Source of the DNA: Corallium rubrum
Taxonomy: Eukaryota > Cnidaria > Anthozoa > Scleralcyonacea > Coralliidae
Reading direction: 5' to 3'
Assembly (NCBI GenBank): GCA_964035015.1
Contig: OZ035997.1
Span: 29,546,567-29,610,566, forward strand
DNA length: 64,000 nt
Notes under the pieces: model-generated
The model's database searches: none
Told to the model about the DNA's origin: nothing
The model's input: only the letters and a program-made list of their open reading frames with translations
Shown here: one piece after another, positions 11,384 to 22,400 of the stretch
Position numbering within the stretch: the first letter of the stretch is position 1
Layout of the letters: every line of letters begins with the position of its first letter
Made by a program: the position numbers and the translations under genes

Positions 11384-12907
11384 ACCCATGTAGTATTATT
11401 GATAGCAGAGACACTTTCCATATCTCGTAGAACTTCGCAGTTACAATCCAAAGGTAGGGTAATATTTTTGCACGGAATCTATACAGGGGCCGCGGAGCTG
11501 GGGCGGGGGGGGGGGGGGGGATTGGAGGAAATGGCCCACCCTACTTTTTTTCCTGATGAAGTCGTTCTTTATAATTTTTTGAGATCAGTGAATAGCGCAT
11601 TGGTAAGAATGCGTATCGGTCTGCACGATGGGTCTGTGAAATCGAAATAGAGTTGTGAAGATTTGAATTGCAGAGTATACGCACAGTCAAAAATCATCCA
11701 GGCGGCCAACGTAATACATGTAGTGCATGTGGTACGTTTGCGAACTTGGTGTAATGTAATAACAGGTCGACGTTTGGTAGACTAGGTTTGTCAAGTTCAA
11801 TTACTCATTCTGAGCCCCACCTATTTTCAAAATTGGAGGTGTTTTTAAGTGGCCTTCCGAAAATTGGAGACGAGTCAAATAATCGGATAAAAATAGACTC
11901 TGCTCTATTGATTTGCATCGTACGCACGTATGAACAAGCATCCAATTAACCCTTTCGTGCGCATTGTTGTTGTCGAACAACTTTATTATTTTATTCTGCA
12001 TGCACAGTGCCAATAAGACGACCATTTCACATAAGATCGCCAAAGCACTATACTGACTTTATATAGTTACAAAGTTCACAAAATAATTTTATCATGGATT
12101 GGAAAATTTTACATACCACAAGACTGCGATTCATTTTGTTTGCTCTCGTTTGAGATGAGATGCTGATCCTCCGTTGATAATTGCATGCAGCTATGGCAAA
12201 TTAGTCAAATTTATGAATTTGAAATTTATTGTACTGCATGCACATGCGGGTTCGTTAGTCCTATGGTAGTTTTTTATTCAGTTTAAGGTTCGAGAGTATA
12301 TGGCGAGACACTTAGTGGATATTATAACTTTAACAATGAAGACGAATTGACACAGTGCGGTTTTTCGTGCCTTTCAAGACATTTCCCTTTGACAAGTAAA
12401 ATAGTCTGGTGTTAGACAGAGTAAAATAGTCTGGTGTTAGACAGAGTAAAATAGTCTGGTGTTAGACAGAGTAAAATAGTCTGGTGTTATAGACAGAGTA
12501 AAATAGTCTGGTGTTAGACAGTAAGATAGTCTGGTGTTATAGACAGAGTAAAACAGTCTGGTGTTAGACAGTAAAATAGTCTGGTGTTATAGACTGAGTA
12601 AAATAGTCTGGTGTTAGACAGTAAAATAGTCTGGACGTAGGACATTTAGTACTCAATAGTTTCTATACAGTATAATAACTCGATATATCTGATTTGAAAC
12701 GATGTTGAGAAATAATTGTATTTATGCCAGAAAAAGAGCGAAATATTTTGCCTAAAAGTTGTGGTAACACTGCATTCGTGTTTCTTTCATAAGGCAATAT
12801 GAATTAGGTTTCCTAGTTGTCTTGAAAAGATCTGCATAAATTAGCTTTTAAAAGTTAACTGCGTCTTTGGAAAATCGGTGAGAAAGAAAACGTTTAATGC
12901 TTAAATA
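11384..12907 (+). repeat. repeat family X, copy 1 (internal block inverted)
   Basis: Shares with copies A, B and C the order GATAGCAGAGACACTTTCC (11400) - GCGCATTGGTA - CAACGTAATACATGTAGTGC - spacer U (11824-11999) - ... - GATGTTGAGAAATAATTG - AACGTTTAATGCTT (about 12891). The block 12000-12634 (a 400-bp segment plus the 23-bp array) is inverted relative to copy A. A 17-bp G-run interrupts it near 11504. No coding capacity is recognised. The copy ends where a Helentron-like insertion starts at 12908. Confidence 0.85.
12396..12634 (-). repeat. 23/25-bp satellite array, reverse orientation
   Basis: About ten monomers of TAGTCTGGTGTTAGACAG(A)GTAAAA, the reverse complement of the CTGTCTAACACCAGAC-TATTTTA unit in the arrays of copies A, B and C. 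Each monomer contains a GTCT...AGAC dyad around AACACC. Confidence 0.97.
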
Positions 12908-13029
12908 CAAGACGCCCGCTAGGCGTTAACTCGGGCTACTTAAAATATATACAACATATTAAAAGATTAATACGAACTATGAACAATAAAAACACAGAAA
13001 CCAAGGTGAAACCTAGCCATGCTGGTGTA

Positions 13030-14012
13030 GTAAAACATTGAGATGGTGGCCATACTGGTTTACCAAAACAATGAGATGGTGGCCATACTGCGTACCAAAA
13101 CAATGAAATGGTGGTCATACTGGTGTACCAAAATGAAATGGTGGCCATACTGGGGTACCAAAACAATGAAATGGTGGTCATACTGGTGTACCAAAATGAA
13201 ATGGTGGCCATACTGGGGTACCAAAACAATGAAATGGTGGCCATACTGGTTTACCAAAACAATGAGATGGTGGCCATACTGGCATACCAAAACAATGAAA
13301 TGGTGGTCATACTGGTGTACCAAAACAATGAAATGGTGGCCATACTGGTGTACCAAAACAATGAAATGGTAGCCAGACTGGTGTACCAAAACAATGAAAT
13401 GGTAGCCATACTGGTTTACCAAAACAATGATGGTGGCCATACTGGCATACCAAAACAATGAAATAGTGGTCATACTGGTGTACCAAAACAATGAAATGGT
13501 GGCCATACTGGTGTACCAAAACAATGAAATGGTGGCCATACTGGCATACCAAAACAATGAAATGGTGGCCATACTGGTGTACCAAAACAATGAAATGGTG
13601 GCCATACTGGTGTACCAAAACAATAAAATGGTGGCCACACTGGGGTACCAAAACAATGAAATGGTGGCCATACTGGCGTACCAAAACAATGAAATGGTGG
13701 CCATACTGGTGTACCAAAACAATGAAATGGTGGCCATACTGGTGTGCCATAACAATGAAATGGTGGCCATACTGGTGTGCCAAAACATTGAAATGGTGGC
13801 CATACTGGCATAGCAAAACAATGAAATGGTGGCCATACTAGTGTAGCAAAACATTGAGATGGTGGCCATACTCGTGTGCCAAAACATTGAAATGGTAGCC
13901 ACACGGGTGCACAAAACAATGAAATGATGGCCATACTGGTGTGCCAAAACATTGAAATGGTGGCCATACTGGTGTGCCAAAACATTGAAATGGTGGCCAT
14001 ACTGGTGTACCC
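13030..14012 (+). repeat. 33-bp minisatellite (ATGGTGGCCATACTGGTGTA...)
   Basis: About 30 tandem copies of a 33-bp unit (some 30 bp), core ATGGTGGCCATACTGG then TGTACCAAAACAATGAA. Since 33 = 11 codons, every frame stays open. This creates a 346-residue minus-strand frame made of HQYGHHFIVLV repeats, and others. I regard these as artefacts of period length, not genes. Confidence 0.97.
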
Positions 14013-14278
14013 AAGCAATAATACACACTTGATGAAAGTAATGTATAAAGTGTTTAATTACAATAATAAACAATACAAGCAAAAATAAAGGAAACCACAT
14101 ACAGCATTCACAGACAAGTCAGTTCAGTTCAGTTAAATGTCAACCTCGATGAAGATGTAAAACACAGCATGTTTACCTTTCACTTCCAAGTTGGCTTTAT
14201 CAACTTTCTTTGTTCTTTAATTTACAGCACTTGAGCAACATTTTCAGGACAATTTAATTAATATTAACACATGTAAGA

Positions 14279-14490
14279 TCATGTAAATTGATCGAGAACA
14301 CATTGATCGAGAATTTTCGTATAAAGTTTGATCGAGTACTACACATTTTCAGCGTACGGTTATCGAGATCGCCGACCAACCCAGGTCTACTATAGTCTAT
14401 TGTAAGCATTGTGAGCGTGTTTATCATTAAAACACAAATTCACTTCGAACAACACAACCAAAGGCCGTCAGGAGTGAAAAAATGCATGAC
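14279..14490 (+). repeat. dispersed 210-bp repeat, copy 2
   Basis: Close copy of 5446-5655 (ATGTAAATTGATCGAGAACA...), here inside the Helentron-like block. The copies differ by small indels, for example TATAGTATAAAAGC against TATAGTCTATTGTAAGC. Confidence 0.8.
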
Positions 14491-15949
14491 TCCTGCACGC
14501 TCAAAATCATCAGCCATGATATATACAACGGCGTGGTTTCGCAAAGCCTATCGGGATGATGCAATAATTGCAATTTGTCGACACAAAAAAAAATAAAAAT
14601 AAAAATAAAAACAGAGCCGAAACCTAGACTCGGCTACCACAGGTAGCCCGAGTAATAAGGAACAACAGAAATTATAGAAAACAAACTAACGCAGCAAATA
14701 ATCAACGAAAATTCTTTGAAGCGTTTATCTGATCCACTAAGCGAAGGAGTTCAGGGGGGTCTACTGTATTCTTGGCAGAGCATTCTGGAAACATGCGAGA
14801 AGAGAATAAATTATCAATGAAAAATAAATTGACCAAATCCCGTCTAGCGTATATCAATACAATACTCACAATGAAAGCATGCATTGACAGAGGGTCCCCA
14901 TGAAGCGTGATTGGGTTATTTTACTTACCCGTGAAACGTGATCGATGATTTTTTTAATCCGTGATTCGTGATCGTAAGGTTTCAAATCTTTTATTTTACG
15001 TGCACGTGAAAGAAACTTTTGATTTAACCGTGACCCGTTAATGAAGGCTAGAATTAAGCGTGATTCGTGAATCGTCTGTTTTGCGTGAACAGTTTTTTAG
15101 GATTTATGGAATTTCTGTTGTTTGTCTTGTCTGTCTTCGAACAGTTGAACACCGAAATACCATGTACTTGATGCAACGTGAAATTTAATGCACCAATTCC
15201 TGACGATTCACACAAATTAACACTGGACGATCTGCGATGAACTCTAAGTAAACTGGAACGCAAACTCCATAAAACATGCCCGCCCTATGATTGGGTGAAG
15301 CCAAACTTCCGGCCGCTGGGGGTAGCTATTGTCCACAGAACGTATGAAGTGCTGAAAACTCGCTGCAAAAAACAACTAGAAAATTTACGAAGAAGCTAGT
15401 ACGTATTGGGGTTATCGGCCTTGTACCTGAACTATTTCTACCCACAAAAATGGATTGAATAACGAAATATCTCATATCTGCCGATTGCCGAACAAAAGCA
15501 AAATTCGAGTCTGAAACTCGTACAGAAAATGCAGGTTTTTCTTATTTTTCTTTCTTATCTCAAACATTTCAGGGTTGTCATGCCAAGAATTAGTAATAAG
15601 ATTAAAGCTAAATTATAGCTTTAACTCAAGTTTCAGTTGTGAAAATGCTAAATCTGACATTTTTCGATACGAAGAGTAACTCCGGAAGCTTCCAGGCGTG
15701 TGTGGTCTGGGGCAGAGGCAACTGGTAAAGTGCATTTTGTAGTTTTTTTCCTACTGAAAATGGATAGATTTAAAACACAACTGTTTTTATAAACAAACGC
15801 TTCATTTTAAACCTGGGATTCTTATGTATTTTCTTTATATTTGTCTAAACCATTTCAACCATGGCAGTTTGGTTGCGTATTGTTGACTTTCACTTCAGAG
15901 TTTATATTTTTACTGTTTTCCTTGTTTTACTCGTCATGTCAGTATTCCA

Positions 15950-16010
15950 TAGCCTGTGCACAGCCTGGAATACCCGTAATACAAGGGTATTCCAGGCTGT
16001 GCACAGGCTA
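15950..16010. mobile_element. 61-bp perfect hairpin mini-MITE, copy A
   Basis: Two 26-bp arms (TAGCCTGTGCACAGCCTGGA plus ATACCC, and its inverse) enclose a 9-nt loop. GTATTCCA lies directly on both sides (15942-15949, 16011-16018), an 8-bp target-site duplication. The same insertion is present in copy B. Confidence 0.9.
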
Positions 16011-16529
16011 GTATTCCACTACTTTAAGGGAATTCGGACGTATTTCGTTGCTAGGCAACCAGTTGCTAAGGACATTACTTCCGGTCGGAGAAATCTTTTC
16101 ACAAAAACATATTATACACTGCAAAAAGGTATAAAATCATAACAAAAAAGAGTCGAGCAACTTTGTGAGAAAAAGTACCAAAACAAAAGAAAACTATTTC
16201 TTGACTGTAGAATGTCGTTGTCAAAAACACTTGAAGAGTTGAAGAACCTCGGTACACAGACGGCGATAGATGGAAAAATAAACGAAGGACGTCGTCACGT
16301 CGAGATATTTCGATTGAATGCCGGAATTTAGAAATCGGCAGAGCTGATGAACCATAAATCAAACATTCCGAAGACAGTGGACATCAATTTTTGACTTTGT
16401 ATGTAGAACAAGACTTTTCGAGCATTCTTGGCTTGGAACCACGGCTGAACTCGCAATTTAGCTGGCAAGCTCCGCACGATCGGCAATCGCATAGAAAATC
16501 GGTCACTTTCATGGGGCAGTTTGCAGTCC

Positions 16530-17048
16530 CAACCTCGTCCCCAGGGCATTTTGCCTCCACGTTGGGAGTCGGCGAAAATGGCCCTGGCATCGGCTGGTCA
16601 CGTGACACCCAGAATTTTGGGGCGTTTTGGCAAGAAAATTTATGCGGTCTTTGTGTTTCGTTTTTGTATAATACGTATACATGAATAATAAATAAGAAAT
16701 ATTTAACGCTCTGCCGAATCACTCATGTGAACCTTTATCATAAATGCAAGTGGCTAGCATTATTCATCATGATACTCCCCACGATTATCCAGGATACATT
16801 TAAATGTCGGGAAGAAACATATATCTAATGTTGTTCTTGACTTTAACCAAAGCTATCGTTACAATTCTTTGGATGAACTTCGCAGAGTGGATTTATTGCA
16901 ATTCATATTTTGATGAATAAATTACACTGTATCTGAATTAATCAAGTTTTTAAACCGGCCAATCCGATTATAGAATCGACCAGCCGACGCCAGGGCCATT
17001 TTCGCCGACCTCCCAACGTGGAGGCAAAATGCCCTGGGGACGAGGTTG
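16530..17048. mobile_element. 519-bp MITE with CAACCTCGTCCCCAG ends
   Basis: Long terminal inverted repeats (CAACCTCGTCCCCAGGGCAT...). Copy B lacks it and reads CAGTTCGCAGTCCACG. Here the target appears on both sides as TTTGCAGTCC (16520-16529) and TTCGCAGTCC (17049-17058), a 10-bp duplication with one difference. Length and end type suggest a Mutator-like MITE (inference). It inserted after A and B diverged or was lost from B; the duplication supports gain. Confidence 0.9.
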
Positions 17049-17597
17049 TTCGCAGTCCACGTGCGTGCTGGTTCAAGTGAGTTGTCGGCCGTGTATTGAT
17101 GACGTTTACACGCAAGATATTCGTTCTACACATGCGTAGCTAATACGGGTCAGCCCGTATTTCGCGAGCCCCGACAGCCGCCATTTCCAATCGTGATCAG
17201 GCAGGAGGCAGGATGAGAGCTCGCGCCTGATTCTTTCAGGCCAGGTTGAGTGCCACTGAGTCGCAAAAACATGAGCTCACAAGCTTCCTATAATTTCCGC
17301 GAGTATTTATCAAATCGTTGCTTTTCTTTCGTTTACACCTAGGGAAAACATGTCCCCCAAAAAGTACACATGGATTTTATAAATAAACCAATAAATGACA
17401 AATATATTCTATTTTTTGTTTAAAATATCCCTTAAAATTTCATTAAAATTAAACGGCCATAAAGTCATTAAGATTTGCTCAATTGAGAAACGTATGCGTA
17501 CTTTATTGCACATAACAATTCTGGTTCTAGTGAAACTTCTTTAGTCAGCAAAACTTTTAAGTTGGCGGAACTGATTATAGGTTTTTTCTTATCTCAA

Positions 17598-17629
17598 TGA
17601 CGTCACAATGACGTCACTGTATGACGTCA
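17598..17629. promoter_or_regulatory. three TGACGTCA (CRE-like) sites
   Basis: Perfect palindromes TGACGTCA at 17598, 17609 and 17622, repeated identically in copy B (33343-33374). They match the CREB/ATF consensus. Whether they drive any transcript is unknown. Confidence 0.6.
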
Positions 17630-17996
17630 TCAAACGAAAGAACTTCATTCATATATACTACGTGCAGAATATCTAGCATTTCTAGCATGGGGATCAAATT
17701 AGTGAAGTTCTAGAAGCTCTGTGGTCACTCAAGTTTTCCCTAGCACCGGTCAAAATAAATATGTCTGAACACCCTTAAGCTTGAAAGTGGTTTGATTGTA
17801 TTCCAGACAATTGCACTCGTCAAGTGGAGACCTTCAGGCTTCACAAAGATAACAAAAAGCGATGCCATGCGCAATTTTGCGTGCATCGCAGTGTTTACAA
17901 ACCTTTGCAATGGACTGCAAGGACAGAACGAAATCCTTCAAATTTGCTGCATCCTGCTGAGATTGAAGAGAAAGACTTCGAGAATGCGAAACATTA

Positions 17997-18177
17997 TTAA
18001 TCTGGCCTTCATTTTTATCTTGTATATATATTGTTTTTATTCTTGTAAATGTTTTGACCAACATTTTATATTATGTTATACTCATTTCACTATATATTAT
18101 AATCCAATTTTGTAAATCCATTGTATTTTTCTAACCTAAGATGGATGATTAAAGATTATTATTATTTATTATTAGAT
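17997..18177 (+). mobile_element. 181-bp 5'-truncated retroposon with TTA-rich tail
   Basis: Flanked by a 14-bp direct repeat AATGCGAAACATTA (17983-17996 and 18178-18191). It ends in GATTAAAGATTATTATTATT-like sequence, typical of non-LTR 3' tails. The duplication length fits target-primed reverse transcription. Too short to assign a family. Also present in copy B at 33753-33933. Confidence 0.75.
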
Positions 18178-18994
18178 AATGCGAAACATTAATCCGTGAA
18201 TTTGTTTTGTATTTTTACGTGAATCGTGATTACCTCCATTTTTGTGTGAACGTGAAAGAGTTTTTGCGATTTTTCGTGACTCGTGAAAGGAATAAATATT
18301 TTTACGTGAATGCATTTTGTGAGGGGGTATAGGGGACCCTTTTGACAAAAAACATCAAAGAACTGACAAACATATAGGAATTATATGATGTGAGAAAATT
18401 CCGAGCCCACTCATCGCGCGCAGCGCGTTGATGCCGAAGCATATCGAAAGATAAAAATCTCCCATAGCTACGAACGTTGGTATATATATGATCAGTAGCC
18501 GTCGGTGTTGAGCGCATGTTGCAAGACATATGATTTTCTGAACGTGACCAACATAAAAAGATTAGAAATATATCCAGATTAGAAAAGTCACAACATCGAA
18601 ATGATACAAAATTAGTACCGTTTTCTTTATCATTTTTGTGATTATCAATTATTAAACATGAGTACCACTCACACGTACGTGACGCCTGCAGGCTGTTTAA
18701 TAAGTTCGGACAAAGTTAACAAATTGATTTCTGACAAAACCACCAGACGCTGAATGTACATCGCGATATTTGAAGAAAATATGTTATTCTCATGTATAGT
18801 ATTGATAGTAGAGACACTTTCCAATATCTCGTAGAACTTCGCAGTTATACAATCCAACGGCACAGTAATATTTTTGCACGGCATTTATACAGGGGCTGCG
18901 GAGCTGGGGGGGCAATGGCCCACCCTACTTTTTTTCCGTGATGAAGTCGTTCTTTATAATGCATGTTCTTGAGATCGGTGAATAGCGCATTGGT

Positions 18995-19258
18995 AGGTGT
19001 CTCTGCTATCAATCACTGTTTGTGTTAAATGCAAACGAGCTAGGGCCCTAGACGTGATACCAACTTGCTATTATTGATGGTGTTAAGCAAATTCACTCTT
19101 TCTAAGTGCTTTTTTACTAGTATATCCATTATTTATTTTACAGTTTGTAATTATTTTAATTGTAGGGAGCATCGTAATTGGAGAAATCTGTAATGCCAAA
19201 CACTTGTCATAATTAAGTTTCTTATGTTGGCAGAAGTTTTAATAAATAAATAAATAAA
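18995..19258 (+). mobile_element. 264-bp insertion with (AATA)n tail
   Basis: Absent from copies 1 and C, which read GCATTGGTAAGAAT at this point; present in A and B. The 3' end is TTTTAATAAATAAATAAATAA, a LINE/SINE-type tail. The 5' end, GTGTCTCTGCTATCAAT, is an inverted copy of the host sequence about 190 bp upstream (18803), so a simple retroposon is not the whole explanation. Confidence 0.55.
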
Positions 19259-19493
19259 TCCGTATCGATCTGCACGATGAGTCTGTGAAATCGGAATAGA
19301 GTTGTGAAGATTTGAATTGCAGAGTATATGCACAGTCAAAAATTATCCAGGCGGCCAACGTAATACATGTAGTGCATGTGGTACGTTTGCGAACTTGGTG
19401 TAATATACTAATAACAGACGTTTGGTAGACGTTTGTCAAGCTCATTGTGAAAGACGTTGGTCATTACTTAGAAAAGGTTTCTGAGCCCCAGCT

Positions 19494-22400
19494 ATTTTCA
19501 AAATTGGATGTGTAGTCAATTTTAAAGTGGCCTTCCGACAATTGGAGACGAGTCAAATAATGAGATAAAAATAGACTCTGCTCTATTGATTTTGGATCGT
19601 ACGCACGTATGAACAAGCATCCAATTAACCCTTTCGTGCGCATTGTTGTTGTCGAACAACTTTATTATTTTATTCTGTCTAACACCAGACTATTTTACTG
19701 TCTAACACCAGACTATTTTACTGTCTAACACCAGACTATTTTACTGTCTAACACCAGACTATTTTACTCTGTCTAACACCAGACTATTTTACTGTCTAAC
19801 ACCAGACTATTTTACTGTCTAACACCAGACTATTTTACTGTCTAACACCAGACTATTTTACTGTCTAACACCAGACTATTTTCAAAATTGGATGTGTAGT
19901 CAATTTTAAAGTGGCCTTCCGACAATTGGAGACGAGTCAAATAATGAGATAAAAATAGACTCTGCTCTATTGATTTTGGATCGTACGCACGTATGAACAA
20001 GCATCCAATTAACCCTTTCGTGCGCATTGTTGTTGTCGAACAACTTTATTATTTTATTCTGTCTAACACCAGACTATTTTACTGTCTAACACCAGACTAT
20101 TTTACTGTCTAACACCAGACTATTTTACTGTCTAACACCAGACTATTTTACTGTCTAACACCAGACTATTTTACTGTCTAACACCAGACTATTTTACTGT
20201 CTAACACCAGACTATTTTACTCTGTCTAACACAAGACTATTTTACTGTCTAACACCAGACTATTTTACTGTCTAACACCAGACTATTTTACTGTCTAACA
20301 CCAGACTATTTTCAAAATTGGATGTGTAGTCAATTTTAAAGCAATCTCGAGCCCATAGTCACCCCCTTTTTGGTCAGCGGGAGAGCGCGGGGGAGACTCT
20401 GGGGAAACTGGGTTGATTCTCCGTTTTGATTGGTTCATTTAAATTTATTGAATTCATCGATTCAGAACATAACAGATTGTGAAATAATGAAAGTCATATA
20501 TTGCTTTATTCAATATTTAACATATATATCTTCAAATTTAGACGCCTCATTTACATCTCTTCTTCTTCTCTACTCTCAAGATCTCAATGACACAAACAAT
20601 TGAAACAAACTTCATATAAAACAAAGTAAAGACGAATTTCGAATGGCGAATAATCGCAATACACGAAACAAACCTTGCTGTCATTTGTCGCTATACTTGA
20701 TGTATAAACAAAACAATTTAAACAACGAAAAAGCATATATTTAAGACAATTAAAGAAGGAATCAGCCTTCGCAACTCGTAAAGGACTAAAGGCTTTTGAT
20801 CGAGTCGAAGGCATGCATATTAAAGGCACTCCGAGGACGATATTGGCGTCGTGAATTGATATTTTACCTTGGATTATTTATGTCGAGCGCCACAACCAGC
20901 AGTGTCAATCTCTTTCCGATAATTCTAACGTGCATTCTATCTGCATGGAGGGTTCTCACTTCTCAGAAATATAGTATTTTCAAACAAAAATTGAAACGAA
21001 CTCATGATCTGAACACACGGCACATTCTGCACAGCAGCTCAGGCTGCGAACATGCGCATAACCGCCGGAACCCCTCATTTCAGGGGTAATTAAATCCAAT
21101 TTCCCCAGAGTCTCCCCCGCGCTCTCCCGCTGACCAAAAAGGGGGTGACTATGGGCTCGAGATTGATTTTAAAGTGGCCTTCCGACAATTGGAGACGAGT
21201 CAAATAATGGGATAAAAATAGACTCTGCTCTATTGATTTGGATCGTACGCACGTATGTACAAGCATCCAATTAACCCTTTCGTGCGCATTGTTGTTGTCG
21301 AACAACTTTATTATTTTATTCTGTCTAACACCAGACTATTTTACTGTCTAACACCAGACTATTTTACTGTCTAACACCAGACTATTTTACTGTCTAACAC
21401 CAGACTATTTTACTGTCTAACACCAGACTATTTTACTGTCTAACACCAGACTATTTTACTGTCTAACACCAGACTATTTTACTCTGTCTAACACAAGACT
21501 ATTTTACTGTCTAACACCAGACTATTTTACTGTCTAACACCAGACTATTTTACTGTCTAACACCAGACTATTTTCAAAATTGGATGTGTAGTCAATTTTA
21601 AAGTGGCCTTCCGACAATTGGAGACGAGTCAAATAATGGGATAAAAATAGACTCTGCTCTATTGATTTGGATCGTACGCACGTATGTACAAGCATCCAAT
21701 TAACCCTTTCGTGCGCATTGTTGTTGTCGAACAACTTTATTATTTTATTCTGTCTAACACCAGACTATTTTACTGTCTAACACCAGACTATTTTACAGTC
21801 TAACACAAGACTATTTTACTGTCTAACACCAGACTATTTTACTGTCTAACACCAGACTATTTTACTGTCTAACACAAGACTATTTTACTGTCTAACACCA
21901 GACTATTTTACTCAGTCTATAACACCAGACTATTTTACTGTCTAACACCAGACTATTTTACTCAGTCTATAACACCAGACTATTTTACGGTCTAACACCA
22001 GACTATTTTACTGTCTAACACAAGACTCTTTTACTGTCTAACACCAGACTATTTTACTCAGTCTATAACACCAGACTATTTTACTGTCTAACACCAGACT
22101 ATTTTACTGTCTAACACCAGACTATTTTCAAAATTGGATGTGTAGTCAATTTTAAAGTGGCCTTCCGACAATTGGAGACGAGTCAAATAATGGGATAAAA
22201 ATAGACTCTGCTCTATTGATTTGGATCGTACGCACGTATGTACAAGCATCCAATTAACCCTTTCGTGCGCATTGTTGTTGTCGAACAACTTTATTTTATT
22301 CTGTCTAACACCAGACTATTTTACTGTCTAACACCAGACTATTTTACTGTCTAACACCAGACTATTTTACTGTCTAACACCAGACTATTTTACTGTCTAA

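Larger units (their letters stand above)
12908..14655 (-). mobile_element. Helentron/HINE-like non-autonomous element carrying a minisatellite
   Basis: Comparison with copies B and C (CTTAAATATAAGG) shows that this 1.75-kb block was inserted between A and T with no clear duplication. Read on the minus strand, the 5' end has ACTCGGGCTAC (complement of 14643-14653). The same 11 bp recurs inverted just inside the 3' end (12929-12939), followed by a terminal hairpin ACGCC-TAGCG-GGCGT (12912-12926). Asymmetric inverted repeats, a 3' hairpin and a central tandem array are features reported for Helentron-type (Helitron2/HINE) elements. No Rep/helicase is present. The class is inference; insertion itself is well supported. 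Confidence 0.5.
14889..18342. mobile_element. 3.45-kb element with GGGTCCCC ends, in copy A
   Basis: Inner ends are AGAGGGTCCCC at the left and GGGGACCCTTT at the right, flanked by TGAC (14885-14888, 18343-18346). Copy C (about 57605-57630) reads ATTGACAAAAAACATC straight through and serves as the empty site. Subterminal regions carry many degenerate GTGAATCGTGAT/CGTGATTCGTGA motifs (14925-15080, 18195-18310). No transposase is recognised, so it is probably non-autonomous. The open stretch 15861-16142 spans a hairpin MITE and is unlikely to be a gene. TSD length (4 or 5 bp) and superfamily are undetermined. Confidence 0.75.

Noticed and set aside
13060-14100. 346-residue minus-strand open frame (and plus-strand counterparts)
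   Set aside because: Made of 11-residue repeats caused by a 33-bp minisatellite; all frames are open by period, and there is no start context or domain.
15861-16142. 93-residue open frame, also at 31910-32191
   Set aside because: Conserved only because A and B are recent duplicates; it runs through a hairpin MITE and has no domain.
17792-18115. 107-residue open frame in the GGGTCCCC element
   Set aside because: Its second half is the inserted retroposon; no family resemblance.
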